A DNA stretch of 64,000 nucleotides, taken from Tsuneonella rigui (GTDB lineage Bacteria; Pseudomonadota; Alphaproteobacteria; Sphingomonadales; Sphingomonadaceae). Within the stretch, counting starts at the first letter, position 1; each line of letters begins with the position of its first letter. The notes under the pieces are model-generated. The model worked only from the letters and a program-made list of their open reading frames with translations, searched no databases and was not told the origin of the DNA. Positions 1 through 7,178 of this stretch are shown here, piece by piece. The position numbers and the translations under genes were made by a program. The stretch covers positions 1 through 64,000 of the forward strand of contig NZ_RSEL01000018.1 of the NCBI RefSeq assembly GCF_003958625.1, given 5' to 3'.

Positions 1-21
1 GGGTAGTGGGTCCATTTGAAA
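1..21. repeat. Left terminal inverted repeat of the transposable element
   Basis: It reads GGGTAGTGGG followed by TCCATTTGAAA and is the exact reverse complement of 2029-2049. It coincides with the first base of the window, which may mean the contig itself ends at this repeat. Confidence 0.92.
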
Positions 22-22
22 A

Positions 23-898
23 CTAGGCGCCCTTCTTCTTGTAAGGGCCGCGCGGTCCCGGCTTGCTGTCGGCAGCTTCGACCAGCGCAACGATATCCGA
101 GATATCCCAGAGGCGGTCGGTGACGCCAGCGGCCATCGCCGGGGTCACGCGGAGACTCTGATGGATGCGGACGAAGTTGTAATACATGAAGTGAAGCGCG
201 ACGGCGTAGGCGTGGTTCTCGATCTTCTTGGAGAAGCCGTTGGTCAAGCGGGTAAAGCGGCGCATGTGCATCCGCATCGTCAGGTTCTGGCGCTCGACAT
301 GGCTGGTCGAGACTGCATCCAGGTCCGGGTTTCCCTCCACCCGGCGCTTGCGCGTCGAGACGATGTGCGCGGGGCTGTAGCGGCGCTGGCCTTCCGGAGC
401 TTCCCCGTACAGCTTAACGAGCTGCGCGTAATCAACATCGGCGCCAAACGCTTCTTCGACAGCCTCAAGATAGGCTCGGTGGCCGTCTGTGGTGATCTGG
501 ACCCGGTTTGCTAGGCGGCCTGCAAGGTCGTCCATAAATTCGAGAGCGTACTCAGCGTCGCGACCGCCAACGAGGTAGGACACGATCATCTTGCTGTCGC
601 TGTCGAGCGCGGTCCAAGTCCAGGTGTCGCCAGCGTGTTCGGGTGCTGCCTTGGCGGAAGCGACATTCTTTTGCTTCGCGTAGGTGAAGGTCCAGATCTC
701 GTCGCACTGGATGCGCTTTGCGGCAACATCGCGAACATTCTCGTCATGATAGGACATGCAGGCTTTTCCGGCATCAACCAGCAGCCGCGCAACGGTATTC
801 TTGCCTACGCCCAACACGCGCGTGATGGACCGGATGCTGTTGCCCTCGCAAAGCATGTGGATAACTTGAGCGCGATCTTTGGGAGAGAGCCTGTTCAT
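23..898 (-). CDS. DDE transposase, IS1-like
   Basis: This 291-aa protein catalyses movement of the surrounding element. The N-terminal ~45 residues form a helix-turn-helix (SITRVLGVGKNTVARLL) for end recognition. The catalytic domain carries the acidic triad at about D66 (QCDEIW), D138 (TTDGHRAY) and E202 (HVERQN), followed by the usual MYYNFVRIHQSLR segment. The ORF is full length and uninterrupted, so the element may be active. The stop codon lies only a few bases from the left inverted repeat, as usual for an IS. The family name is inferred; IS1 and IS1595 relatives both use this fold. Confidence 0.88.
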   Translation of the reverse strand: MNRLSPKDRAQVIHMLCEGNSIRSITRVLGVGKNTVARLLVDAGKACMSYHDENVRDVAAKRIQCDEIWTFTYAKQKNVASAKAAPEHAGDTWTWTALDSDSKMIVSYLVGGRDAEYALEFMDDLAGRLANRVQITTDGHRAYLEAVEEAFGADVDYAQLVKLYGEAPEGQRRYSPAHIVSTRKRRVEGNPDLDAVSTSHVERQNLTMRMHMRRFTRLTNGFSKKIENHAYAVALHFMYYNFVRIHQSLRVTPAMAAGVTDRLWDISDIVALVEAADSKPGPRGPYKKKGA

Positions 899-904
899 GT
901 ATCC

Positions 905-933
905 CTGATAGACCTGTATCCTTTAGCGGTCAA
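905..933 (-). promoter_or_regulatory. Possible promoter of the transposase
   Basis: Reading the minus strand, TTGACC (928-933) is followed after 17 bases by TATCAG (905-910), a few bases before the ATG at 898. Spacing is ideal and the -35 is good, but the -10 is weak, so this remains a sequence-only guess. Confidence 0.35.
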
Positions 934-1025
934 GCATAAAAGTCCGTTTGAATGTGGACGCGCATTGACATTTGGCCGCTAAGCTTTATCAGGGGCTCAG
1001 CGGCTAGAAGCTTGTCAGAAGCGAG

Positions 1026-1097
1026 AGCGGACGACGGGATTCGAACCCGCAACGCCAGATTGGGAAAAACGGTGTTTTGCCATTAAACTACGCCCGC
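1026..1097 (-). tRNA. tRNA-Gly-like gene carried inside the transposable element
   Basis: The minus strand shows a 7-bp acceptor stem (GCGGGCG with CGTCCGC), a D arm (GTTT..AAAC), a T arm with GGTTCGAATCC and a discriminator T. No 3' CCA is encoded. The acceptor and D arm resemble bacterial tRNA-Gly. With standard numbering the anticodon is TCC, but the anticodon stem then has only three of five pairs and base 37 is C. Read as CCC the stem is worse. It could be a degenerate tRNA, an unusual functional one, or a tRNA mimic. Confidence 0.6.
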
Positions 1098-1115
1098 GTA
1101 GGTAGATGGTTTTGC

Positions 1116-1145
1116 GGCCCCGGAGAGTTTGCCCTCTCCGGGGTC
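1116..1145 (-). terminator. Hairpin after the 165-aa passenger ORF
   Basis: Bases 1118-1127 pair perfectly with 1134-1143 (CCCCGGAGAG and CTCTCCGGGG). The hairpin sits just past the stop of the 165-aa ORF and just upstream of the tRNA-like gene. There is no long U tract on the minus strand, so it could be a terminator or a processing signal. Confidence 0.5.
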
Positions 1146-1148
1146 GCG

Positions 1149-1646
1149 TCACTTCATAAGCGGTAGCTCCTTCTCTGTTTCCACGGTTGCGCGCTGCTGG
1201 TCGCCTCTCAATGCAAACCAGCGGTGCCCCTCGCGCCGGACAAGACCATCATTCGCGAGGCGATAGAGGGTCATGCCGGGCGTCTTGTAGTGAACTTCTC
1301 GACCGAGGCGGCGCTCGATTGCCTTCTTGAGTTCGGCGGCCTTCATCCCTGGCTTCTCCTGAAGCTCGTCGAGGATGATCTCGCGCGCAGTGACCGCGCC
1401 GCCTTCCTGTGGCTCCTCGGGGTCGTCAGGCGTTGCCGCGCCGTCATCATCGAGAGGAATGCCCAGAGCACGAGCTGCGTTCAGCAGGTCGCGCGCACGC
1501 TGGATGGCGGCGGCCTTGCCCGCCGCGGCCTCTTGCTCTTGCTTGGTGAACTCTGCGACCTGGTTCAGTTCCGCAACGAACTTGTCCTGCAACTCGGCAC
1601 GCGCGGCATCACGCCAGTTGGCGCTTTGCGTGATCGTGATGGACAT
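1149..1646 (-). CDS. Passenger protein of the transposable element with a C-terminal winged-helix-like segment
   Basis: I do not recognise this 165-aa protein. Residues ~1-60 are helical and rich in Ala, Gln and Glu. A Pro/Asp/Glu-rich linker follows (~65-82). Residues ~85-145 look like a winged helix: TAREIILDEL, GMKAAELKKAIERRL, then TPGMTLYRLANDGLVRREG and an aromatic GHRWFAL wing. A GGGAG ribosome binding site lies about 10 bases before the ATG. Its position inside the inverted repeats marks it as element cargo. A DNA-binding or regulatory role is inference from the C-terminal segment only. Confidence 0.6.
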   Translation of the reverse strand: MSITITQSANWRDAARAELQDKFVAELNQVAEFTKQEQEAAAGKAAAIQRARDLLNAARALGIPLDDDGAATPDDPEEPQEGGAVTAREIILDELQEKPGMKAAELKKAIERRLGREVHYKTPGMTLYRLANDGLVRREGHRWFALRGDQQRATVETEKELPLMK

Positions 1647-1718
1647 ACGGCTGCGCTCCCTGAGAATCGGCTGTCCGATCCTCTAGGAGTGTTGGATACC
1701 CAACACAAGGGCATCTTG

Positions 1719-1961
1719 TTACTTTTCTTCGACTCCCTGCCATCGCGCCTTGGCGGCCTTCGCGGCAATCTCCGATTTCCTTTCTGACGATAGGCTTTCC
1801 GCGCGGGCGCGGCCCCCGTGGATGCCGCCCTTTCGCCCCAGAGCTACGGCTGCCGGGTCTTTCCCCGTATCCGGGTTTTCGTCAGCTTTATCCCCAACGG
1901 CGATATCGGCAATCAACCGGGCCAGCTCGTTGGGATCGCGAGGGCGTTTCGGGTTTGTCAT
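1719..1961 (-). CDS. Small basic KGG/histone-like passenger protein
   Basis: An 80-aa, Lys/Arg/Ala-rich protein. It begins TNPKRPRDPNELARLI and has a DPAAVALGRKGGIHGGRAR centre, ending in KSEIAAKAAKARW. The GRKGG..GG..AR pattern and helical Lys/Ala tail are typical of small histone-H1-like or KGG-repeat proteins common in alphaproteobacterial genomes and often seen near mobile DNA. It lies 72 bases upstream of the 165-aa ORF in the same direction, so the two may be cotranscribed. Nucleic-acid binding is inferred from composition; no enzymatic motif is visible. Confidence 0.65.
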   Translation of the reverse strand: MTNPKRPRDPNELARLIADIAVGDKADENPDTGKDPAAVALGRKGGIHGGRARAESLSSERKSEIAAKAAKARWQGVEEK

Positions 1962-2028
1962 GGTCAGACTATGCCATGCGGCGCGTCCGGGTGCTAGGTC
2001 GTGCGGCGTCCGACTGCGCGGAGACGAA

Positions 2029-2049
2029 TTTCAAATGGACCCACTACCC
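2029..2049. repeat. Right terminal inverted repeat of the transposable element
   Basis: Exact reverse complement of bases 1-21. It contains an ATG at 2035 that opens outward into the adjacent host reading frame. Confidence 0.92.
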
Positions 2050-2211
2050 GGCCCCGGCAAGCCTCTGCGCGTGACCGACGTCAAGCAGACTCGCGAAGAA
2101 CGCCTCGCCGCCAAGCTGCGCGAAAACCTCCGCCTGCGCAAAGCCCAGGCCCGGGCGATGAAGACCGAGATCGGCAACGCCGAACTTCCCAAGCCGGAAG
2201 GCGACCGCTAG
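2035..2211 (+). CDS. Small conserved basic protein, 5' end disturbed by the insertion
   Basis: The frame from the ATG inside the inverted repeat runs 58 codons. The host part (VTDVKQTREERLAAKLREN, then basic helical sequence with KAQARAMK) is a short Arg/Lys-rich protein of a type I associate with sphingomonads next to gpmA/purE; no function is known to me. The original start is either the in-frame GTG at 2071 (46 aa) or was upstream and lost to the transposon. Expression would depend on the element end. It ends 36 bases before gpmA. Confidence 0.5.
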   Translation: MDPLPGPGKPLRVTDVKQTREERLAAKLRENLRLRKAQARAMKTEIGNAELPKPEGDR

Positions 2212-2247
2212 GGGCAGGCGCTCCGTTCACTCGCGGGAGCGCGCACC

Positions 2248-2934
2248 TTGCCCACGCTGATCCTGGTCCGTCACGGCCAGAGCCAATGGAACCTCGAAAA
2301 CCGCTTCACCGGATGGTGGGACGTCGACCTGACCGAGCAGGGCGTCGCCGAAGCGATCGTCGCGGGCAAGCTACTGGCCGACAAGGGCGTTCTGCCGACC
2401 TGCGCGTTCACCTCGCTGCAGACCCGCGCGATCAAGACGCTGCATCTCGCGCTCGAGGCGTGCGGGCGGCTGTGGATCCCGGAGACCAAGGACTGGCGCC
2501 TCAACGAGCGGCACTACGGCGGGCTGACCGGGCTCGACAAGCAGCAGACGCGCGACAAGCACGGCGACGAGCAGGTGCATATCTGGCGCCGCAGCTTCGA
2601 CGTGCCGCCGCCCGACATGGATGAGGGCAGCGAGTTCGATCTCGCCAAGGATCCGCGCTACGCCGGCATCGAGGTGCCGCGCACCGAGAGCCTCAAGCTC
2701 ACCATCGAGCGCGTGCTGCCGTATTGGGAGCGCGCGATCCTGCCGCAACTTACGCGGGGCGAGACGGTGATCGTCAGCGCGCATGGCAACAGCTTGCGCG
2801 CCCTGGTCAAGCACCTGTCGAGCATTTCCGATGCGGACATCACGGGCCTCGAGATTCCCACCGGCCAGCCGATCGTCTATCACTTCGACGACAACATGAC
2901 GCCGGGCGAACGGCGTTATCTCAAGGACTTGTGA
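2248..2934 (+). CDS. gpmA: 2,3-bisphosphoglycerate-dependent phosphoglycerate mutase
   Basis: Interconverts 3- and 2-phosphoglycerate in glycolysis and gluconeogenesis through a phosphohistidine. The histidine-phosphatase signature [10 protein letters not shown] lies at residues 6-15, followed by [13 protein letters not shown]. The second catalytic histidine is in [17 protein letters not shown] near residue 175. At 228 aa it is the usual size. The start is a TTG; no better in-frame ATG lies close by. It heads a same-strand run into purE, with a five-base gap. Confidence 0.93.
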   Translation: MPTLILVRHGQSQWNLENRFTGWWDVDLTEQGVAEAIVAGKLLADKGVLPTCAFTSLQTRAIKTLHLALEACGRLWIPETKDWRLNERHYGGLTGLDKQQTRDKHGDEQVHIWRRSFDVPPPDMDEGSEFDLAKDPRYAGIEVPRTESLKLTIERVLPYWERAILPQLTRGETVIVSAHGNSLRALVKHLSSISDADITGLEIPTGQPIVYHFDDNMTPGERRYLKDL

Positions 2935-2939
2935 CGCCG

Positions 2940-3419
2940 ATGGCCGATGTCGCGATCGTGATGGGGAGCCAGTCCGACTGGCAGACCATGCGCTGCGCCG
3001 CCGAGGTGCTGGACGAGCTCGGCGTCAGCTACGAGACGCGCATCGTTTCCGCGCACCGCACCCCGGACCGGCTGCACGAGTTCGGCAAGAGCGCGCACGA
3101 GGCGGGGTTCAAGGTGATCGTCGCCGGGGCGGGCGGCGCGGCGCATCTGCCGGGGATGCTCGCGGCGCTGACACATCTTCCGGTCCTCGGCGTGCCGGTG
3201 AAGTCGAAGGCGCTGAAGGGTCTCGATAGCCTGCTGTCGATCGTCCAGATGCCCGCCGGGGTGCCGACCGGGACGCTCGCGATCGGCGAGCCGGGGGCGA
3301 CCAACGCCGGCCTGCTGGCGGCGGCGATCTTGGCGTTGGCTGACCCCGCCCTCTCGCAGCGGCTGCAGGACTGGCGCGCCGCCCGCACCGCGGCGGTGGC
3401 GGACACGCCGGAGGACTGA
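2940..3419 (+). CDS. purE: N5-carboxyaminoimidazole ribonucleotide mutase
   Basis: Converts N5-CAIR to CAIR in de novo purine synthesis, using the product of PurK encoded immediately downstream. The 159-aa protein has the N-terminal IVMGSQSDW phosphate-binding motif, the SAHRTPDRL motif with the catalytic His near residue 43, and [11 protein letters not shown]. The ATG at 2940 is chosen because the family starts directly before the ADVAIVMGS strand. Its stop overlaps the purK start by one base (TGATG), implying translational coupling. Confidence 0.95.
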   Translation: MADVAIVMGSQSDWQTMRCAAEVLDELGVSYETRIVSAHRTPDRLHEFGKSAHEAGFKVIVAGAGGAAHLPGMLAALTHLPVLGVPVKSKALKGLDSLLSIVQMPAGVPTGTLAIGEPGATNAGLLAAAILALADPALSQRLQDWRAARTAAVADTPED

Positions 3420-4468
3420 TGCTGCAGCCGGGGGGAACGATCGGCATCCTGGGCGGCGGCCAGCTCGGCCGCATGCTGGCGATGGCCGCCGCGCAGCTCG
3501 GCTACCGCACGCAAATCTACACGCCCGAGCGCGACAGCGTCGCCGCCGAAGTGGCGGCCGAGGCGACCATCGCGCCGTTCACCGATCCGCTGGCATTGGG
3601 CCGCTTCGCTTCGGCGTGCGATGTGTTGACGTTCGAGTTCGAGAACATCCCGACCGGCCAGCTCGCGTTCCTCGCCGACCGGCTCGCGCCCAATCTGCGT
3701 GCGCTCGAAACGGCGCAGGACCGGGTCAAGGAGAAGCGCTTTGCCGAGAGCGTCGGCGGTCGCCCCGCCCCGTTCGCGCCGGTCGAATCGGCCGAGGAGC
3801 TCGCCCGCGCGGTCGAGCGGATCGGCGCTCCCGGCATCCTCAAGACCGCGCGCGACGGCTACGACGGCAAGGGCCAGTGGCGCATCGAATCCGCGCGCGA
3901 CGCCGAGGCGATCCGCCTGCCGCACACCACTTGCGTGTACGAAGGCTTCGTCCAGTTCGAGGCGGAGTTCTCGGTCATCCTGGTGCGCAGCCTCGAAGGC
4001 GAGGTGCGGTTCTGGGATAGCCCGGAGAACCGCCACGTCGACGGCATCCTGGCGCAGTCGCTGCTGCCGGCGGGCGGAGCGATCGCCGGCCAGGTCGAAC
4101 CGGCCCGTGCGCTCGCCAGGCAGATCGCCGACGGGCTCGGCTATGTCGGCGTGCTGACCTGCGAATTCTTCGCCACGGCCCAAGGCCCTGTGTTCAACGA
4201 GATGGCGCCGCGGGTGCACAACTCGGGGCACTGGACCATCGAGGGCGCGGCGACGAGCCAGTTCGAAAACCACATCCGCGCCATCGCGGGGCTGCCGCTG
4301 GGCGACACCGCGACCACCGCGAGCCGGGTGCAGATGGACAACCTGATCGGCGACGCGGCGCTCTCGGCGCAGGGCGTTCTGGCGGACCCGGCGGCGCACT
4401 TGCACCTCTACGGCAAGCAGGTGCGCGAGGGGCGCAAGATGGGCCACGTGACCCGCGTATGGCGGTGA
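3419..4468 (+). CDS. purK: N5-carboxyaminoimidazole ribonucleotide synthase
   Basis: ATP-grasp enzyme carboxylating AIR to N5-CAIR with bicarbonate and ATP, feeding PurE. The 349-aa sequence begins TIGILGGGQLGRMLAMAAA, the family N-terminal nucleotide-fold signature. It contains KTARDGYDGKGQW in the ATP-binding region and FNEMAPRVHNSGHWT with metal and substrate contacts near residue 265. Length is normal. It is coupled to purE at its start and overlaps folA by 10 bases at its end. Confidence 0.95.
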   Translation: MLQPGGTIGILGGGQLGRMLAMAAAQLGYRTQIYTPERDSVAAEVAAEATIAPFTDPLALGRFASACDVLTFEFENIPTGQLAFLADRLAPNLRALETAQDRVKEKRFAESVGGRPAPFAPVESAEELARAVERIGAPGILKTARDGYDGKGQWRIESARDAEAIRLPHTTCVYEGFVQFEAEFSVILVRSLEGEVRFWDSPENRHVDGILAQSLLPAGGAIAGQVEPARALARQIADGLGYVGVLTCEFFATAQGPVFNEMAPRVHNSGHWTIEGAATSQFENHIRAIAGLPLGDTATTASRVQMDNLIGDAALSAQGVLADPAAHLHLYGKQVREGRKMGHVTRVWR

Positions 4469-4944
4469 GCGTGACGGCGGTTCTTGCCCGCGCCGACAAC
4501 GGGGTGATCGGGCGCGACGGCGGGTTGCCGTGGCGGATTTCGGCCGATCTCAAGCGGTTCAAGGCGCTGACGCAGGGCACCGCGATGATCATGGGGCGCA
4601 AGACCTTCGACAGCCTGGGGCGGCTGCTGCCGGGGCGGCGGCATATCGTTTTGACCCGCGATCGCGGCTGGCGGGCGGAGGGCGCGGAGGTGGCGCACGA
4701 TGTCGATGAAGCGCTCGATCTTGCGGGAAACACCGCTGTTTCGGTGATCGGCGGGTCGGACATATTCCGGCTCCTCCTTCCGCACACCACGCGGATCGAA
4801 CTGACCGAGGTTCACGGCGGGATCGAAGGCGACACGTTCGTCCCGCCGTTCGGCCCCGAATGGCGCGAGGTCGCGCGCGAGGATCACGCCGCCGAGGGCG
4901 ATACCCCGGCCTATTCGTTCGTTACTCTGGAGCGCGCGCCATGA
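4459..4944 (+). CDS. folA: Dihydrofolate reductase
   Basis: Reduces dihydrofolate to tetrahydrofolate with NADPH, supplying one-carbon carriers used by purine enzymes encoded nearby. The 161-aa protein shows the family core: NGVIGRDGGLPWRISADLK (with W and the active-site acidic region), MIMGRKTFDSLGRLLPGR for NADPH binding, and VIGGSDIFRLLLP near residue 95. Its start lies within the end of purK and its stop overlaps the next ATG (ATGA). Confidence 0.94.
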   Translation: MAVSVTAVLARADNGVIGRDGGLPWRISADLKRFKALTQGTAMIMGRKTFDSLGRLLPGRRHIVLTRDRGWRAEGAEVAHDVDEALDLAGNTAVSVIGGSDIFRLLLPHTTRIELTEVHGGIEGDTFVPPFGPEWREVAREDHAAEGDTPAYSFVTLERAP

Positions 4945-6137
4945 AAAAGCTCGTCTGGGGCGTGATCGTCCTGCTGCTGGTCGCCCTCGTCGGGTTCTTC
5001 GCGCTCGGCCCGGGGATCGTCGCGCGGTCGATGAACAAGATCGACGGGCAGCCGCTGATCCCGGTCAGCGAGCGGGCCAAGGCGCTGCACAAGACGCTGA
5101 CCATCGTCGACCTGCACTCCGACACGCTGATGTGGAAGCGCAGCCTGCTGTCCCAGAACAAGGGCGGGCACGAGGATCTCGGCCGGCTGGAGCAGGGCAA
5201 CGTCGCGCTGCAAGTGTTCTCGAGCGTGACCAAGACGCCCAAGGGCCAGAACTACGACGCCAACGGCGCCGACACCGACAACATCACCCTGCTGACGATC
5301 GCGCAGCTGCAGCCGGTGCGGACGTGGAGCTCGCTGCTCGAACGCTCGCTGTGGCATGCGGAGAAGCTCAAGCGCGCGGTCGCCAAGGCGGGCGGGCGGA
5401 TGGAGCAGGTGACCGACAACGATACGCTCGCCAAGCTCCTCCGCGATCGGACGAGCGCCAGGAAACCGGTCGGCACGATGCTTTCGATCGAGGGCCTGCA
5501 GAACCTTGAGGGCAACCTCGACAATCTCAACGTGCTGCGCCGCGCCGGCTTTCGCATGGCGAGCCTGACGCACTTCTTCGACAACGACCTCGCCGGCTCG
5601 ATGCACGGGGTGAAGAAGGGCGGCCTGACGCCGAAGGGCCGACAGGCGGTGCGGCGGATGGAAGAACTCGGCATGATCGTCGACGTCGCGCATTGCAGCC
5701 ATGCCTGCGTCGCCGACATCTTGAAGGAGGCACGGCGGCCGGTGGTCTCCAGCCACGGCGGTGTGCAGGCGACCTGCAAGGTCAATCGCAACCTGACCGA
5801 CGAGGAGATCCGCGGGGTCGCGAAGACCGGCGGCGTGGTCGGGATCGGCTACTGGGACGCGGCGGTGTGCGGGACCTCGCCGCGCGATACGGCGCGTGCG
5901 ATGAAGCATGTGCGTGATCTTGTGGGCATCGACTACGTCGCGCTCGGCAGCGACTATGACGGCGCGACCACGGTACGGTTCGACACCTCGCAACTTACGC
6001 AGGTGACGCAGGCGCTTCTCGACGAGGGCTTCACCGACGACGAGGTACGCAAGGCGATGGGCGAGAACGCGCTACGCGTTTTGCGCGTTGGTCTGGAACC
6101 GCTGCGAATGTCCGTTTCGGCCCCGCTCGTCCCATGA
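4941..6137 (+). CDS. Membrane-anchored dipeptidase, peptidase family M19
   Basis: A 398-aa zinc dipeptidase of the renal dipeptidase family. An N-terminal hydrophobic segment (residues ~5-25) acts as a signal or membrane anchor. Metal ligands are visible: the HSD of VDLHSDTLMW, Glu in SIEGLQNLEGN, His in VDVAHCSHACVADI and VSSHGGVQATC, and Asp in LGSDYDGATTV. It therefore looks active and probably works in the periplasm on dipeptides or D-amino-acid-containing dipeptides. The ATG at 4941 is preferred over longer upstream frames because it starts the signal sequence and overlaps folA by four bases. Confidence 0.9.
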   Translation: MKKLVWGVIVLLLVALVGFFALGPGIVARSMNKIDGQPLIPVSERAKALHKTLTIVDLHSDTLMWKRSLLSQNKGGHEDLGRLEQGNVALQVFSSVTKTPKGQNYDANGADTDNITLLTIAQLQPVRTWSSLLERSLWHAEKLKRAVAKAGGRMEQVTDNDTLAKLLRDRTSARKPVGTMLSIEGLQNLEGNLDNLNVLRRAGFRMASLTHFFDNDLAGSMHGVKKGGLTPKGRQAVRRMEELGMIVDVAHCSHACVADILKEARRPVVSSHGGVQATCKVNRNLTDEEIRGVAKTGGVVGIGYWDAAVCGTSPRDTARAMKHVRDLVGIDYVALGSDYDGATTVRFDTSQLTQVTQALLDEGFTDDEVRKAMGENALRVLRVGLEPLRMSVSAPLVP

Positions 6138-7084
6138 GGTGGCTCGACCACCGCAACCCGGTGCCCGAGGCGCTGCGGGGCGCGATCGTCGCGCTGGGCA
6201 ACTTCGACGGGTTCCACCTCGGCCACCAGGCGGTGGTCGGCGAGGCGATCGCGTGGGCGCGCGCCGAGGGACGCCCTTCGATCGTCGCCACCTTCGACCC
6301 GCACCCCGTGCGCCACTTCAAGCCCGACGCGGCGCCGTTCCGCCTCACCACGCTGGAGCAGCGGCAGGAGCTGTTCCTCGCCGCCGGAGCCACCGCGATG
6401 CTGGTGTTCCACTTCGACGGCGAGCTCGCCGGCACCACCGCGGAGGACTTCGTCCGCGTGCTGCTCCACCAGCGGATCGGCGCGGCGGGCGTGGTGACGG
6501 GCGAGGACTTCACCTTCGGCAAGGGCCGCGGCGGCAACCGCGCGGTCCTCGAGAGCCTCGGCGCCGAATGCGGGATCGAAGCGCGCGCGGTCGCGCCGGT
6601 GATGGAGGGCGGCGAGCCGGTCTCCTCCAGCCGCATCCGTGCAGCGCTGCAGGCGGGCGACTGCGAGACCGCCACCCGCCTTCTCACCCGCCCGTTCGCG
6701 ATCCGCGGCGTGGTCCAGCACGGCGACAAGGTCGGGCGGACGATCGGCTACCCCACCGCCAACCTCGGCCTCGAAAACTACCTGCGCCCGCGCTACGGCA
6801 TCTACGCGGTGACCGGACGGCTGCTCGCGAGCGGCGAGGAACTGAAGGGCGCCGCCAACATCGGCATTCGCCCGACCTTCGATCCGCCGAAGGAGCTGCT
6901 CGAGCCGTATTTCTTCGATTTCGCGGGCGATCTCTATGGGCAGGAGATCGAAGTGGCCTTCCGTCACTTCCTGCGTCCGGAGGCGAAGTTCGCCAGTCTC
7001 GAGGCGCTGCAGGAGCAGATGGCGCGCGATTGCGACCAGGCGCGCAAAGTTCTTGCCCAGAACATTTCGTCGGCCCGGGCTTGA
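6134..7084 (+). CDS. ribF: Bifunctional riboflavin kinase/FAD synthetase
   Basis: Phosphorylates riboflavin to FMN and adenylylates FMN to FAD. The N-terminal FAD synthetase domain has GNFDGFHLGHQ (residues ~22-32) and the SSSRIRAAL motif. The C-terminal riboflavin kinase domain has GRTIGYPTANLGL and the NIGIRPTF strand. The 316-aa length is normal. It overlaps the dipeptidase stop by four bases. The last five or six codons and the stop lie inside a dispersed palindromic repeat (7068-7153), so the C-terminal tail (roughly SSARA) is repeat-encoded. Confidence 0.95.
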   Translation: MRWLDHRNPVPEALRGAIVALGNFDGFHLGHQAVVGEAIAWARAEGRPSIVATFDPHPVRHFKPDAAPFRLTTLEQRQELFLAAGATAMLVFHFDGELAGTTAEDFVRVLLHQRIGAAGVVTGEDFTFGKGRGGNRAVLESLGAECGIEARAVAPVMEGGEPVSSSRIRAALQAGDCETATRLLTRPFAIRGVVQHGDKVGRTIGYPTANLGLENYLRPRYGIYAVTGRLLASGEELKGAANIGIRPTFDPPKELLEPYFFDFAGDLYGQEIEVAFRHFLRPEAKFASLEALQEQMARDCDQARKVLAQNISSARA

Positions 7085-7153
7085 TTCGGGCCAGTGCTTC
7101 TTCTGGAAAGGTCGCCAAGGCAGCACCGCCCCGGATCGAGTCCGGGGCGACGA
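7068..7153. repeat. Dispersed double-hairpin palindromic repeat, copy 1
   Basis: Two adjacent hairpins: GGCCCGGG..TTCGGGCC and CCCCGGATCGAGTCCGGGG, joined by about 35 bases. The ends read CGTCGG and GGCGACGA. It starts inside the 3' end of ribF and fills most of the gap to the next gene. Related copies lie at 9922-10009, 12644-12732 and 54264-54352. Confidence 0.85.
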
Positions 7154-7178
7154 GGCATGAAGTGAGGGGCGCAATCGG

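Larger units (their letters stand above)
1..2049. mobile_element. Complete IS1/IS1595-like transposable element with passenger genes and a tRNA-like gene
   Basis: The first 21 bases of the window and bases 2029-2049 are perfect inverted repeats, each outer end beginning GGGTAGTGGG. Between them lie a DDE transposase, a tRNA-Gly-like gene, a hairpin, a 165-aa ORF and an 80-aa ORF, all on the minus strand. The right end falls next to the remnant of a small host gene upstream of gpmA, so the element looks like a recent insertion. The left flank is outside the window, so a target-site duplication cannot be checked. Placement in the IS1 or IS1595 group is inferred from the transposase; the passenger genes and tRNA are what set it apart from a minimal IS. 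Confidence 0.85.

Noticed and set aside
963-993. TTGACA on the plus strand inside the transposable element with a possible -10 16 bases later
   Set aside because: No plus-strand gene follows it within the element; probably chance.
1224-1787. Plus-strand frame inside the transposable element
   Set aside because: Opposes the 165-aa passenger ORF, which has a ribosome site and a winged-helix-like segment; the plus frame has neither.
1750-2034. Upstream extension of the small gene before gpmA
   Set aside because: This part is antisense to the 80-aa passenger gene inside the transposon; only the part after the inverted repeat is host sequence.
3029-4447. Long minus-strand open frame (472 codons) opposite purE and purK
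   Set aside because: It is antisense to two well-recognised enzymes, has Arg/Ala-rich low-complexity content with no domain, and such frames are expected in GC-rich DNA.
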